Position numbers and translations under genes: made by a program. The notes under the pieces are model-generated. The model did not search any database. It was not told the DNA's origin and saw only the letters and a list, made by a program, of their open reading frames with translations. From Desulfobacula sp. (GTDB lineage: Bacteria > Desulfobacterota > Desulfobacteria > Desulfobacterales > Desulfobacteraceae), in contig JAMPXP010000033.1 in assembly GCA_023701135.1 (NCBI GenBank), forward strand, positions 1 through 38,248: DNA of 38,248 nt, given 5' to 3'. Positions within the stretch are counted from its first letter, which is position 1. Each line of letters starts with the position of its first letter. This document shows positions 16,254 to 24,086 of the stretch, piece after piece.

Positions 16254-16269
16254 TGGCATAAATTGTGCA
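16254..16269 (+). promoter_or_regulatory. Candidate sigma-54 promoter for the glutaredoxin-FTR operon
   Basis: TGGCATAAATTGTGCA has the defining GG (16255-16256) and GC (16267-16268) dinucleotides separated by exactly ten bases, with good agreement at the -24 element and one mismatch at -12. Transcription would begin near 16280, about 58 bp before the glutaredoxin start. No sigma-54 activator gene is in the window. Confidence 0.55.
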
Positions 16270-16337
16270 AAAGTTTAAACCTTGTAGCACCTGAACACAA
16301 TCGTTTCTTAAACCTGTGCCGCTCTAAGGAGAAACAC

Positions 16338-16604
16338 ATGACCGAAAATAATACAACCTTATATGCACTGAGTACATGCAGCCATTGCAAATCGACCAAA
16401 AAGCTGCTTTCCGAATGCAATGTGGAATTCAATTATATAGAGGTGGATGACCTGGAAGGCGAAGAGCGAAAAGCCATTATAGCGGAAATCAAAGCCCTTA
16501 ACCCGCGTTGTTCCTTTCCGACGATCAAGATTAATGACACCGTTATCGTGGGATTTAAGGAAAAAGAAATAAAGGAGGCATTGGGAATCCATCATGAAAG
16601 TTGA
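16338..16604 (+). CDS. Glutaredoxin-like protein
   Basis: An 88-residue glutaredoxin-fold protein with a Cys14-Ser-His-Cys17 active site and the Phe-Pro-Thr-Ile cis-proline motif near residues 59-62. AAGGAG seven bases before the ATG at 16338 fixes the start. It would reduce disulfides or act in a thiol relay. Its stop overlaps the start of the FTR-catalytic gene by 11 bp, which makes that iron-sulfur thiol reductase its probable electron donor, rather than glutathione or a flavin thioredoxin reductase. Confidence 0.9.
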   Translation: MTENNTTLYALSTCSHCKSTKKLLSECNVEFNYIEVDDLEGEERKAIIAEIKALNPRCSFPTIKINDTVIVGFKEKEIKEALGIHHES

Positions 16605-16923
16605 ACAACTGTATCAGGCATTAAAAAAATCCCAGGAAGCCAAGGACATCTATTTTAACAAAGACAAGGATCTTGTGTTCGAACTGCTTGAAGCCCTGTT
16701 GCTGAACAAGGACCGTTACGGATATATGGCCTGCCCCTGCAGACTGGCGTGCAACGACAGGGAAAAAGACAAGGATATCATCTGTCCCTGTGTTTACCGG
16801 GAACCGGATTTAAAGGAATATGGCGCCTGCTACTGTGGTCTCTATGTGTCAAAAGCTGTACATCACAATGAGATGGAAGCGGAATACGTTCCTGAACGGC
16901 GGCCCCCTGAAAAAATATTCTAG
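16594..16923 (+). CDS. Ferredoxin:thioredoxin reductase catalytic-subunit family protein
   Basis: A 109-residue FTR-beta-type protein. The diagnostic cysteines are Cys47-Pro-Cys49, Cys64-Pro-Cys66 and Cys79-Tyr-Cys81, followed by Gly-Leu, which build a 4Fe-4S cluster beside a redox disulfide. Family members take single electrons from ferredoxin and reduce a thioredoxin-like disulfide. Here the overlapping gene encodes a glutaredoxin. No gene for the variable alpha subunit is visible. Extra Cys53 and the 12-residue spacing to the last pair differ from plant FTR. Confidence 0.9.
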   Translation: MKVEQLYQALKKSQEAKDIYFNKDKDLVFELLEALLLNKDRYGYMACPCRLACNDREKDKDIICPCVYREPDLKEYGACYCGLYVSKAVHHNEMEAEYVPERRPPEKIF

Positions 16924-16940
16924 TTTCCGAGGTGAACCAT

Positions 16941-18119
16941 ATGAATGAATGTATGTCTATTCTCAATACCGGCCTTCGGGGTATTGACGTGGCCAGCTCA
17001 AAAATCTGTGATGTCCGGGGCAAGGAAGGAAAACTGATCTACAGGGGTTTTCTGGTCCAGGACCTTGCAAAGAAAGCCGGTTTCGAAGAAGTGAGCTTTC
17101 TTTTGCTGTATGAACGGCTTCCCAATAAAGACGAACTTTCGGACTTCAGCCAAAGCCTGAAACAAAAAAGACGCATCCCGGATAATATATTTACGGTTTT
17201 AAAGGCCCTGCCGCCGGCAATGAATCCCATGGATGTGATCCAGACGGCCACCCCCCTTCTGATCCAGAATGATAAAACCGTTGGCGAACCGGGCATTGAA
17301 AACACCCTTCACAGCGCCGAAAACCTGATCGCCGGGATGGCGACCATTACTGCGGCCTGGGACCGGATCAGAAACAACCGGGAAATTGTTCCGCCCCATG
17401 ATGATCTGAGCCATGCCGCCAATTTTCTGTATATGCTCACCGGCGACATTCCTGATCCTGAAACCGCCCGCTTTTTTGACATCAGCCTTGTGCTGCATGC
17501 CGAGCATTCCTTTAACGCCTCCACCTTCACGGCAAGACAGGTGGCCTCCACCCGGGCTCATATTTATGCTGCCGTATCCGCGGCCATAGGGTCCCTTTCC
17601 GGCGCCCTCCACGGTGGAGCCAATGTCCGGGTCATGCAGATGCTGAAGGAAATCGGGTCCAAAGACCATATCGATGCCTATATCAAACGCGTGCTGGACT
17701 CGGGCGATCTCATCATGGGGCTCGGCCATGCCGTATATGAGACCGATGATCCAAGGGCCCTGATCCTGGGCCCCATGAGCAAAAGAATGGGAGAGATTGC
17801 CGGGCAACCCCTCTGGTATGACCTTTCAAGGGAACTTGAAATTAAGGCCAAGGCCGCATTTAAGGCCAAAAAGCAGCGGGAGATCTACTGCAATGTGGAT
17901 TTTTACAGCGCTTCCCTTTTTTATGCCATGGGCATTGCCATGGATCTTTTCTCCCCGGTCTTTGCCGTTTCAAGGATCAGCGGGTGGTCGGCCCATGTGA
18001 TTGAGGAGCAGTTTGCCATGGCTGCTCCCAAGCCATCGCTCTACCGGCCGGGAGCAACCTATGTGGGCAATTATTGCGGGCCTGATGAATGCGCGTTTGT
18101 GGATCTGGATAACCGTTAA
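16941..18119 (+). CDS. gltA: Citrate synthase (short type I-like)
   Basis: A 392-residue citrate or 2-methylcitrate synthase, condensing acetyl-CoA or propionyl-CoA with oxaloacetate. The catalytic triad is visible: His224 (His-Gly-Gly-Ala-Asn), His263 (Gly-His-Ala-Val-Tyr) and Asp320 (Asn-Val-Asp-Phe-Tyr-Ser). The ATG at 16941 has GAGG eight bases upstream; an overlapping GTG nine bases earlier is less likely. It is 17 bp after the FTR gene, and near KorAB and the ADP-forming synthetase, consistent with acetyl-CoA metabolism. The sequence does not settle citrate versus methylcitrate. Confidence 0.92.
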   Translation: MNECMSILNTGLRGIDVASSKICDVRGKEGKLIYRGFLVQDLAKKAGFEEVSFLLLYERLPNKDELSDFSQSLKQKRRIPDNIFTVLKALPPAMNPMDVIQTATPLLIQNDKTVGEPGIENTLHSAENLIAGMATITAAWDRIRNNREIVPPHDDLSHAANFLYMLTGDIPDPETARFFDISLVLHAEHSFNASTFTARQVASTRAHIYAAVSAAIGSLSGALHGGANVRVMQMLKEIGSKDHIDAYIKRVLDSGDLIMGLGHAVYETDDPRALILGPMSKRMGEIAGQPLWYDLSRELEIKAKAAFKAKKQREIYCNVDFYSASLFYAMGIAMDLFSPVFAVSRISGWSAHVIEEQFAMAAPKPSLYRPGATYVGNYCGPDECAFVDLDNR

Positions 18120-18140
18120 CCCAAAAAGGAAAATTGAATC

Positions 18141-18809
18141 ATGAAAGTCTGGCAATGCACTGTTTGCAAATATATTCACCGGGGGGAGGAACCCCCTGAA
18201 AAATGCCCTGTCTGCGGTGTGGACAAAAGCAAATTTATAGAAATTGATGAATCCATGATACCGGAACGGCCGGTTCGAAAGGTTGCCGTAAAAGAGTCAG
18301 ACCCTGTGGCCGCCTCCACCGCTGCAAAGGCCGCCCCTGAACCTCCCAAAAAACAGCCGCCGCCACCCCCTGAAACCGGTTTTGAAAAAATCAAATCCCT
18401 GGCCCTGAAGCACCACGTCCACCCGGTTTCCGTGCACACGCCCAATGGTATCCTGCCCATTGCCGTGGTCCTGTGGATCCTGGCCTGGATATTCGATTCC
18501 GAGCTGCTGGCCAAGGCTGCCATGATCAATATGATTTTTGTGGTGCTGGCCTTTCCGGTGGTCATCTTTACAGGGATTCTGGAATGGCAAAAAAAATATC
18601 AGGGAGCGCTGACCCCGGTCTTCAAAACCAAAATTCTGGCCGCGGCCCTGACCACGGTGTCCTGTGTGATCAGCCTTCTCTGGTATCTTTTTGACCCAAC
18701 GGTTTTATCAAGCCCGAAAGCCTTTGTCTTCATCCTGGTCAATATCGTCATGGTGGCGGCAGCCGGTGTGGCTGGATTTATCGGTGGAAAACTCGTGTTC
18801 AAGGATTAG
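18141..18809 (+). CDS. Membrane protein with N-terminal rubredoxin-like domain (DUF2231-like)
   Basis: A 222-residue fusion. Residues 1-32 are a rubredoxin-like metal site (Cys6-x2-Cys9, Cys22-x2-Cys25), residues 50-80 are a Pro/Ala-rich linker, and residues 95-220 hold four transmembrane segments. The membrane part starts with a His-His-Val-His-Pro motif and resembles DUF2231 proteins, suspected to bind haem or metal. A role passing electrons from a cytoplasmic rubredoxin centre to the membrane is inference. It is 21 bp after citrate synthase, and its stop overlaps the convergent exonuclease III stop by 4 bp. Confidence 0.78.
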   Translation: MKVWQCTVCKYIHRGEEPPEKCPVCGVDKSKFIEIDESMIPERPVRKVAVKESDPVAASTAAKAAPEPPKKQPPPPPETGFEKIKSLALKHHVHPVSVHTPNGILPIAVVLWILAWIFDSELLAKAAMINMIFVVLAFPVVIFTGILEWQKKYQGALTPVFKTKILAAALTTVSCVISLLWYLFDPTVLSSPKAFVFILVNIVMVAAAGVAGFIGGKLVFKD

Positions 18810-19597
18810 ATTTCAAGAATCAGACCCACCGGACAATGATCCGACCCCTGGACCTCATTATCGATAAAGGCTTCTTTGACCATGCCCTTATCGATAAGGT
18901 CCCGGGTGACAAAAAAATAATCAATGCGCCAACCGGCATTGTTTTTCCGGGCATTGAACCTATAGGACCACCACGAATATTTGACCGTATCCGGATAGAA
19001 ATAGCGGAAGGTATCCACATACCCATTCTCCACCATCCGGTCCAGAACATCCCTTTCAATCCTTAAAAACCCGGAAAATTTTGAATTGGGACCCGGATGC
19101 TTTAAATCAATCTCATTGTGGGCCGTGTTGAAATCCCCGGTGATAATGAGACTTTTGCCCTGACTGCGCAAAGTATCGGCATGGGCAAGAAGCCAGTCAT
19201 AAAAATCCAGTTTATATTTCAGGCGGTCATCACTCATCTGGCCATTGGGAAAATATACATTAAACAGGGTAAAGTCCTGATAATCCATTTGGATGACCCG
19301 GCCTTCGACGTCAAATTCAGGCCTGCCGAAGGATGTTGTGACGTTTAACGGGGTTGTTTTTGAATAGGCGGCCACGCCGCTGTATCCTTTTTTCAGGGTG
19401 GAATAGGACCAGAAGGAATCATAGGGCGGCAAGGCAATCATCTCTTCGGTCCGCTGGCCCTCCTGAAGCTTTGTTTCCTGTAACAGGAGGATATCGGCAT
19501 CCAGGTTCCGTATGGTTTTTGTAAACTCCTTATTCATGACGGCCCTGAGTCCGTTCACATTCCAGGAAATAATCTTTAATTGTTTTTTATCCGGCAT
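18806..19597 (-). CDS. xthA: Exodeoxyribonuclease III
   Basis: A 263-residue AP endonuclease/3'-exonuclease for base-excision repair. Family motifs are in order: Trp-Asn-Val-Asn-Gly-Leu-Arg-Ala (residues 12-19), Leu-Gln-Glu-Thr-Lys (metal-binding Glu), Gly-Asp-Phe-Asn-Thr-Ala, Trp-Trp-Ser-Tyr-Arg, and the terminal Ser-Asp-His-Cys-Pro-Val catalytic motif. Length is normal. It follows the ADP-forming synthetase genes by 12 bp, perhaps sharing their transcript, and would mend oxidative damage. Confidence 0.96.
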   Translation of the reverse strand: MPDKKQLKIISWNVNGLRAVMNKEFTKTIRNLDADILLLQETKLQEGQRTEEMIALPPYDSFWSYSTLKKGYSGVAAYSKTTPLNVTTSFGRPEFDVEGRVIQMDYQDFTLFNVYFPNGQMSDDRLKYKLDFYDWLLAHADTLRSQGKSLIITGDFNTAHNEIDLKHPGPNSKFSGFLRIERDVLDRMVENGYVDTFRYFYPDTVKYSWWSYRFNARKNNAGWRIDYFFVTRDLIDKGMVKEAFIDNEVQGSDHCPVGLILEI

Positions 19598-19609
19598 AAC
19601 CCTTCCTGT

Positions 19610-20329
19610 TCATATTTTTGTTGCATCATACACCTGTGACCCGTCATGGGCCTCCTTTTTCAGAATAATCCGGGCATCGGCAATGATGCACCGATCCTTT
19701 GTGCAGATAACGGGGTTCAGGTCCAAAGAGTCCATATCCTTTTCCAGCGCCATGATGAGATGGGAGAACCTCACCAGGGTATCGGTGAGAACCTCCATAT
19801 TCACCCCGTCCCTGCCCCGGTATCCGAACAAAAGGGCCTTGGCCTTCAGGGAGTCTACCATGGACAACACATCTCCGGGCTTCAGCGGCGCCATGCGGAT
19901 GGCGGTATCATTATAAATTTCAACGGAAGTTCCGCCAATGCCAAGGACCACCACGGGGCCGAACTGGAAGTCATTTTTTGCACCAATGATCACCTCAAGA
20001 CCCTGAACCATTTCTTCCACCAGGACGGCTTCGCAGCCCTCCAGGCCTTGGAGCCTTTCCATCTCTTTTTTCAAATGACGGCTGGTGGTGATGCCGGTCA
20101 CCACGGCCTGGTATTCGGTTTTATGAAGAATTTTCTTTGAAACCGCCTTGATCACCACCGGTCCCTTGATTTTCTTTAAAAACTTTTCCGCTTTTTCAAA
20201 GGACCCGGTGAGTACAAACTCTGGGATATCCAGGCCCTGGGCTTTCATGATGGCCTTTGCAGACGGCTCCAGGACCCATCCCAGATCCTTATGGGCCTCA
20301 ATGAGGGTTTTGATCTTTTTCTTCAACAT
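19610..20329 (-). CDS. acdB: ADP-forming acyl-CoA synthetase, beta (ATP-grasp) subunit
   Basis: A 239-residue ATP-grasp subunit of the NDP-forming acyl-CoA synthetase. Its Glu-Met-Val-Gln-Gly-Leu-Glu motif and C-terminal Leu-Asp-Leu-Asn-Pro-Val segment are typical. With the alpha subunit it converts acyl-CoA plus ADP and Pi to acid, ATP and CoA, conserving energy from acyl-CoA. The ATG at 20329 has GAGG eight bases upstream, while a GTG three codons earlier sits on that site. It overlaps the alpha gene end by 7 bp. Confidence 0.92.
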   Translation of the reverse strand: MLKKKIKTLIEAHKDLGWVLEPSAKAIMKAQGLDIPEFVLTGSFEKAEKFLKKIKGPVVIKAVSKKILHKTEYQAVVTGITTSRHLKKEMERLQGLEGCEAVLVEEMVQGLEVIIGAKNDFQFGPVVVLGIGGTSVEIYNDTAIRMAPLKPGDVLSMVDSLKAKALLFGYRGRDGVNMEVLTDTLVRFSHLIMALEKDMDSLDLNPVICTKDRCIIADARIILKKEAHDGSQVYDATKI

Positions 20330-21690
20330 GGTCTGCACCTCTTCAATGCCTTTGCCATAAGGACGGCCCCATCCACAGAGGAGGCCACCGGGATATCGTT
20401 GAGTTCAAAGCCTTCGATAATGATCCTGTATTTTTCCTCATTGGGAACATAGGCAATCATGGGTTTGCCCTCATTTCTGGCCACCTGGCTGAGCTTGGCC
20501 CCGATATCGGCGGAAACACCGGGTGAATATGGAATGAGCAGGGCCAGAAGACATTCAATCCCCTTATCCCTGGCAAGATGGGTGGCTGCCGTCACAATAT
20601 CATTGTCCACGGAACTTCCGGTCAGATCCAGGGGGTTGCCCAGGGAAATGATATTCCGGATTTCCGGGGAAACCCTTTCCCGGATGGCCTCCATGGTCCC
20701 GGGGTCCAACCGGGGGACAGTCATGCCGTGAAGCTCGCAGGCGTCCACGGCAATGACGCCGTGCCCGCCGCTGAGGGACAGCACCCCTATATGGCCTTGA
20801 ATGCCTTTCTGAAAACAGCTCAGGGCTTCGCAAAAAGAGGTGAGCTCGTATTCATTGTCCGCCTCGGCCACACAATGCTGCTTCATGATATCGGAAAAGA
20901 CCCGGTAATCTCCGGCCAGAGATGCAGTATGGCTGGAAACGGCTTCCCTGCCTTTTTTGCTTTTTCCGGCCTTGAGGATGACGACGGGTTTACCGCACTG
21001 TTCAGCCTTTTGAATAAAAAGACGGCCTTCCCCTTTTTCAAACCCTTCCACATAAAAAGCAATGACCTTTGTTTCAATGTCCCTGGCAAACCAGTCCAGC
21101 ATATCGGTTTCCCGGATAAAGGCTTTATTGCCAATGCTGACCGCCAGTGATACGCCGATGCCCTGGCCTGCAAATTTCACCATCTGGTCCACCAGGACCC
21201 CGCCGCTCTGGCTGATAAACCCCACATTGCCTTTTTTGGGTCGGATGATTCTTTCCCCGGGAAGAAAAAACGTATCTACATGATCCGGCGCATAAATTCC
21301 CAGGCAATTGGGGCCCACAAAAGGAAAGCCGGCCGCCCGTGCGATATCCGTCAAGCGTTGCTGCAAAGCTCTATTGCCGGCTTCAGCAAATCCGCCGGAG
21401 ACGATGACGGCGCCCTTGACCCCCTTTTGTATGCAGTCCTCCATCACCTTTGGCACAAATTCGGCGCGAACGGCAATGACGGCCATATCAATACTTTCCT
21501 CAATATCGGCAATGTTCCGGTACAATTTTTCGCGATGAAGCATTCCGCCTTTGGGGTTTACAGGAAAGGTCTTTACAGGATACCTCAGATTATTTTTGGT
21601 ATAGATCACATTGGCCGGGTGGTTGTCCTGGGAGGTTGACACACCGATAACGGCCATGGTTGAGGGCTTGAAAAGATATTTCAGCTCCAT
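20323..21690 (-). CDS. acdA: ADP-forming acyl-CoA synthetase, alpha subunit
   Basis: A 455-residue CoA-binding/ligase-CoA subunit. An N-terminal Rossmann CoA-binding domain (Ala-Val-Ile-Gly-Val-Ser) is followed by the conserved Gly-Pro-Asn-Cys-Leu-Gly motif, the Ser-Gln-Ser-Gly-Gly loop and the phosphorylated histidine in Ser-Ser-His-Thr-Ala-Ser-Leu-Ala-Gly. The enzyme is split into two genes here, whereas many bacteria fuse them. It could use acetyl-CoA or aryl-CoA such as phenylacetyl-CoA; the sequence does not distinguish. Confidence 0.92.
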   Translation of the reverse strand: MELKYLFKPSTMAVIGVSTSQDNHPANVIYTKNNLRYPVKTFPVNPKGGMLHREKLYRNIADIEESIDMAVIAVRAEFVPKVMEDCIQKGVKGAVIVSGGFAEAGNRALQQRLTDIARAAGFPFVGPNCLGIYAPDHVDTFFLPGERIIRPKKGNVGFISQSGGVLVDQMVKFAGQGIGVSLAVSIGNKAFIRETDMLDWFARDIETKVIAFYVEGFEKGEGRLFIQKAEQCGKPVVILKAGKSKKGREAVSSHTASLAGDYRVFSDIMKQHCVAEADNEYELTSFCEALSCFQKGIQGHIGVLSLSGGHGVIAVDACELHGMTVPRLDPGTMEAIRERVSPEIRNIISLGNPLDLTGSSVDNDIVTAATHLARDKGIECLLALLIPYSPGVSADIGAKLSQVARNEGKPMIAYVPNEEKYRIIIEGFELNDIPVASSVDGAVLMAKALKRCRPC

Positions 21691-21725
21691 TTGTTTCCTT
21701 TGTCGGGATTTAGAAAATGATGCGT

Positions 21726-22355
21726 TTAAAACCGGACCACAATGTCATCATACCCTTTTCGCCATTTGGGAGCGGAAAGGGATTTGGTCTCGTCAAAATA
21801 TCCAAAAGCGATGAGCAGGGGAATATAAAAATTTTCCGGTATATTGAATTCAGCCATGACCTTGTCGTGATCAAAGCCATCCATGGGATGGCTTTCGATA
21901 CCCAGGCTTTTGGCGGCGAACATCAGGGCCATGGCAAAAAAACCGGTGTTTTTGCAGGAAAAGGCCTGAATGGTTCGTTCATTTTTCCCATACAGTTTTA
22001 TCCTTGCCTTCTGAAACCAGTCCCTCTGTTTTTCCGTCATGGTGCCGGCCTTGATGTTTTCCCGGAACACCCGTTCAACGGTGGGATGTCCTTCCAAAAA
22101 ACCGTGGTTGTCCGCCAGTACGATCATGGTGACCGGGGCCGTGCTGACTTTTTCCTGGTTCATGGCGCATTTCTGGAGCCTCAGTTTGTCTTCCTTGTCC
22201 GTTAATATGATGAGGTTCCATGGCTGAAGATTAAAAGAAGAAGGGGCTTTGGATGCCATTTCCACCATCTTTTTCACCAAAGACGGGTCAACGGGTTTAT
22301 CAGGGTTAAAAAAATTCACGGCGCGCCGGCTTGATACCATTTCTTCAAAATTCAT
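21726..22355 (-). CDS. Nitroreductase-family FMN protein
   Basis: A 209-residue flavoprotein of the nitroreductase family. Residues 9-12 (Ser-Arg-Arg-Ala) and the Ala-Pro-Ser-Ser-Phe-Asn-Leu-Gln-Pro-Trp motif form the FMN site, and the C-terminal Gly-Ile-Glu-Ser-His-Pro-Met segment is typical. It would reduce quinone-, nitro- or flavin-type substrates with NAD(P)H. The ATG at 22355 begins the conserved domain; the frame extends upstream through a hairpin, which argues against an earlier start. Expressed after the ferritin-like gene on the same strand. Confidence 0.85.
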   Translation of the reverse strand: MNFEEMVSSRRAVNFFNPDKPVDPSLVKKMVEMASKAPSSFNLQPWNLIILTDKEDKLRLQKCAMNQEKVSTAPVTMIVLADNHGFLEGHPTVERVFRENIKAGTMTEKQRDWFQKARIKLYGKNERTIQAFSCKNTGFFAMALMFAAKSLGIESHPMDGFDHDKVMAEFNIPENFYIPLLIAFGYFDETKSLSAPKWRKGYDDIVVRF

Positions 22356-22380
22356 TTTCACACCCTGTAAGACAAGATTA

Positions 22381-22410
22381 AGGGGTGGCCCCAAAAAAGC
22401 GGTCACCCCT
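22381..22410 (-). repeat. Stem-loop between ferritin-like and nitroreductase genes
   Basis: Arms at 22381-22390 and 22401-22410 pair over ten positions with one mismatch on the minus transcript around a 10-nt loop. There is no U-run after the stem, so it may be an attenuating or message-stabilising structure rather than a full terminator. Confidence 0.5.
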
Positions 22411-22424
22411 GTTCATTTTGAAAA

Positions 22425-22886
22425 TCAGCCCTCCTGGCTGGCCAGATAATCATCATACATGGATTCCAGTCCCAATTTATGCTTGGATTCTTCCTGGACA
22501 AGAATCATAAATACTTTTTTGGCATCTTTGTTGTCTGTCTGGTCTGCCAGCATGGTGTAAAGCTTAACCGCTTTTTCTTCTCTTTTCATGGCAATCTTGA
22601 GGATTTCAGGCATGGGCATGCCTTCCTGGTATTCGATTTCCACCATATAATCGCTTATTTTCAGATCCGTGATTTTTTTAAACTGATAGGAATCAATTTT
22701 TGCCTTATTGCCGGAGATGTCGGAAAGAAGGGCGACATGCTTTTCCTCTTCCTTGGCAAATCTTTCAAAGCTTTCTTTTAAAGATGCCCGTGTTGCTTCC
22801 TTGGCCAAAGAAGAATAAAATTCAACAGCTTCTTTTTCCTTGTCAATGGCAAATTTCAATATTTCATCAACCGATCCAAATTTCAT
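22425..22886 (-). CDS. Ferritin-like diiron protein
   Basis: A 153-residue four-helix protein of the ferritin-like superfamily, distinct from the one at 8889-9362. Ligand candidates are Glu17/Glu19 in the first helix, Glu-Glu-Lys-His near residue 50, Glu-Glu near residue 103, and Glu-Glu-Ser-Lys-His near residue 135. No rubredoxin domain or signal peptide. A strong GAAGGAG site precedes the ATG. Iron storage or peroxide reduction are both possible. Confidence 0.82.
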   Translation of the reverse strand: MKFGSVDEILKFAIDKEKEAVEFYSSLAKEATRASLKESFERFAKEEEKHVALLSDISGNKAKIDSYQFKKITDLKISDYMVEIEYQEGMPMPEILKIAMKREEKAVKLYTMLADQTDNKDAKKVFMILVQEESKHKLGLESMYDDYLASQEG

Positions 22887-23015
22887 GCTTCCTCTCCTTC
22901 GTGTGTTATCGTTTAGTACCCAGGTTATAATTAAATTTTTACAGCAAATTGTATACCATTTCCATCTGAATTTTTCTACTATACATATAAACCCGGCTAA
23001 TTTTCAATTAAAAAT

Positions 23016-23918
23016 TTATTTATTGAAAACATCCTCAAGGGCTGAACCAACATCGGTAAATTTAAAAGCATATCCGGCTTCCAGCAGATGTCTGGGGACT
23101 GCCTTCTGGCTTTCCAGAAGGGCGGAGCCCAGTTCCCCCATGATGGCCCTGACCAAAAAGGCCGGAGCCGGGATAAAGGCAGGCCTTTTCAGGACTTTGC
23201 CCAACGCCTTGGCAAATTCCTTCTGCCGGACCGGAACCTTTCCCGTGAAATTGAAGCTTCCTTCTATTTTCTCATTTTCAAGAATAAACCAGGCTGCCTG
23301 AATCAGATCATCCAAATGAATCCAGGGAAACCAATGTCTTCCATTTCCCAGGGGTCCGCCGGCAAACATGCGGAATGCCGGGGCCATTAATGAAAGGGCA
23401 CCCTTATCTCCCAGAACCACACCAAACCGCATAACGGCCACCCTGACCCCTTTTTCCCTGGATCTGAGCCCTTCTTTTTCCCAATCCACACAGACCCGGG
23501 CCAGAAAACTCTCTCCGGGGGCGCTCCCTTCCGTGAGTTCATTCTCGCCCCGGTCCCCGTAAATTCCAACGGCAGAAGTGGTTAACAGGGTCTGCCCTGC
23601 CCCGTCAAGGGCATTGACAAGGTTTTGGGTGGTGAGGATCCGTGAGTCATAAATGGCCTGTTTGTATTTTTTTGTCCAGTAGCGGAATATATTGCGGCCG
23701 GCAAGATTAATCACGATATCAGCGGTTTTCACATGGGCCTGCCAGCCACCGGCAAGGGTGGTATCGGCACTGACCCATTCAAAGTCCGGAAAAAATTTTG
23801 ACAACGGGTGGGATTTGGATGTCCCAAGGCCGACAACCGGATGTCCCTTTGTCAGAAAGAACCGGGCCAGTTTATTGCCGATGAATCCTGAAGCACCTGT
23901 GATCAATATTTTTTTCAT
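23016..23918 (-). CDS. TIGR01777-family NAD-dependent epimerase
   Basis: A 300-residue extended short-chain dehydrogenase/epimerase of the YfcH type, with Gly-Ala-Ser-Gly-Phe-Ile-Gly at residues 8-14, Thr-Thr-Ser-Ala-Val-Gly-Ile-Tyr-Gly in the active-site region and the family's Trp-Ile-His-Leu-Asp-Asp motif. It is a paralogue of the C-terminal domain of the fusion at 5898-7271 but lacks the SRPBCC part. Substrate is not known for the family. GGAAAGG precedes the start. Confidence 0.86.
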   Translation of the reverse strand: MKKILITGASGFIGNKLARFFLTKGHPVVGLGTSKSHPLSKFFPDFEWVSADTTLAGGWQAHVKTADIVINLAGRNIFRYWTKKYKQAIYDSRILTTQNLVNALDGAGQTLLTTSAVGIYGDRGENELTEGSAPGESFLARVCVDWEKEGLRSREKGVRVAVMRFGVVLGDKGALSLMAPAFRMFAGGPLGNGRHWFPWIHLDDLIQAAWFILENEKIEGSFNFTGKVPVRQKEFAKALGKVLKRPAFIPAPAFLVRAIMGELGSALLESQKAVPRHLLEAGYAFKFTDVGSALEDVFNK

Positions 23919-24026
23919 GATTTCGAATCCTTTCCACCATTATTAGCGTTAAAAAGAATATTAACCATATATTTTAACGATACAACCTCATCAAAAAACC
24001 AGATCGGCTCTTTTATTGATTTTTTG

Positions 24027-24044
24027 TTTGTGATATATCACAAA
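24027..24044. promoter_or_regulatory. Perfect 18-bp palindrome in a divergent promoter region
   Basis: TTTGTGATATATCACAAA is a perfect dyad, 42 bp before the PAS-HisKA start and 108 bp before the divergent epimerase start. It resembles CRP/FNR-superfamily and Rex sites but has four, not six, bases between TTGTGA and TCACAA. The upstream part of the region also carries GTTAA/TTAAC half-sites at 23948-23978. Confidence 0.6.
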
Positions 24045-24086
24045 AAAGGATGACCATGCGAATTACCCTTTTTTAGGCAGAGGAAT

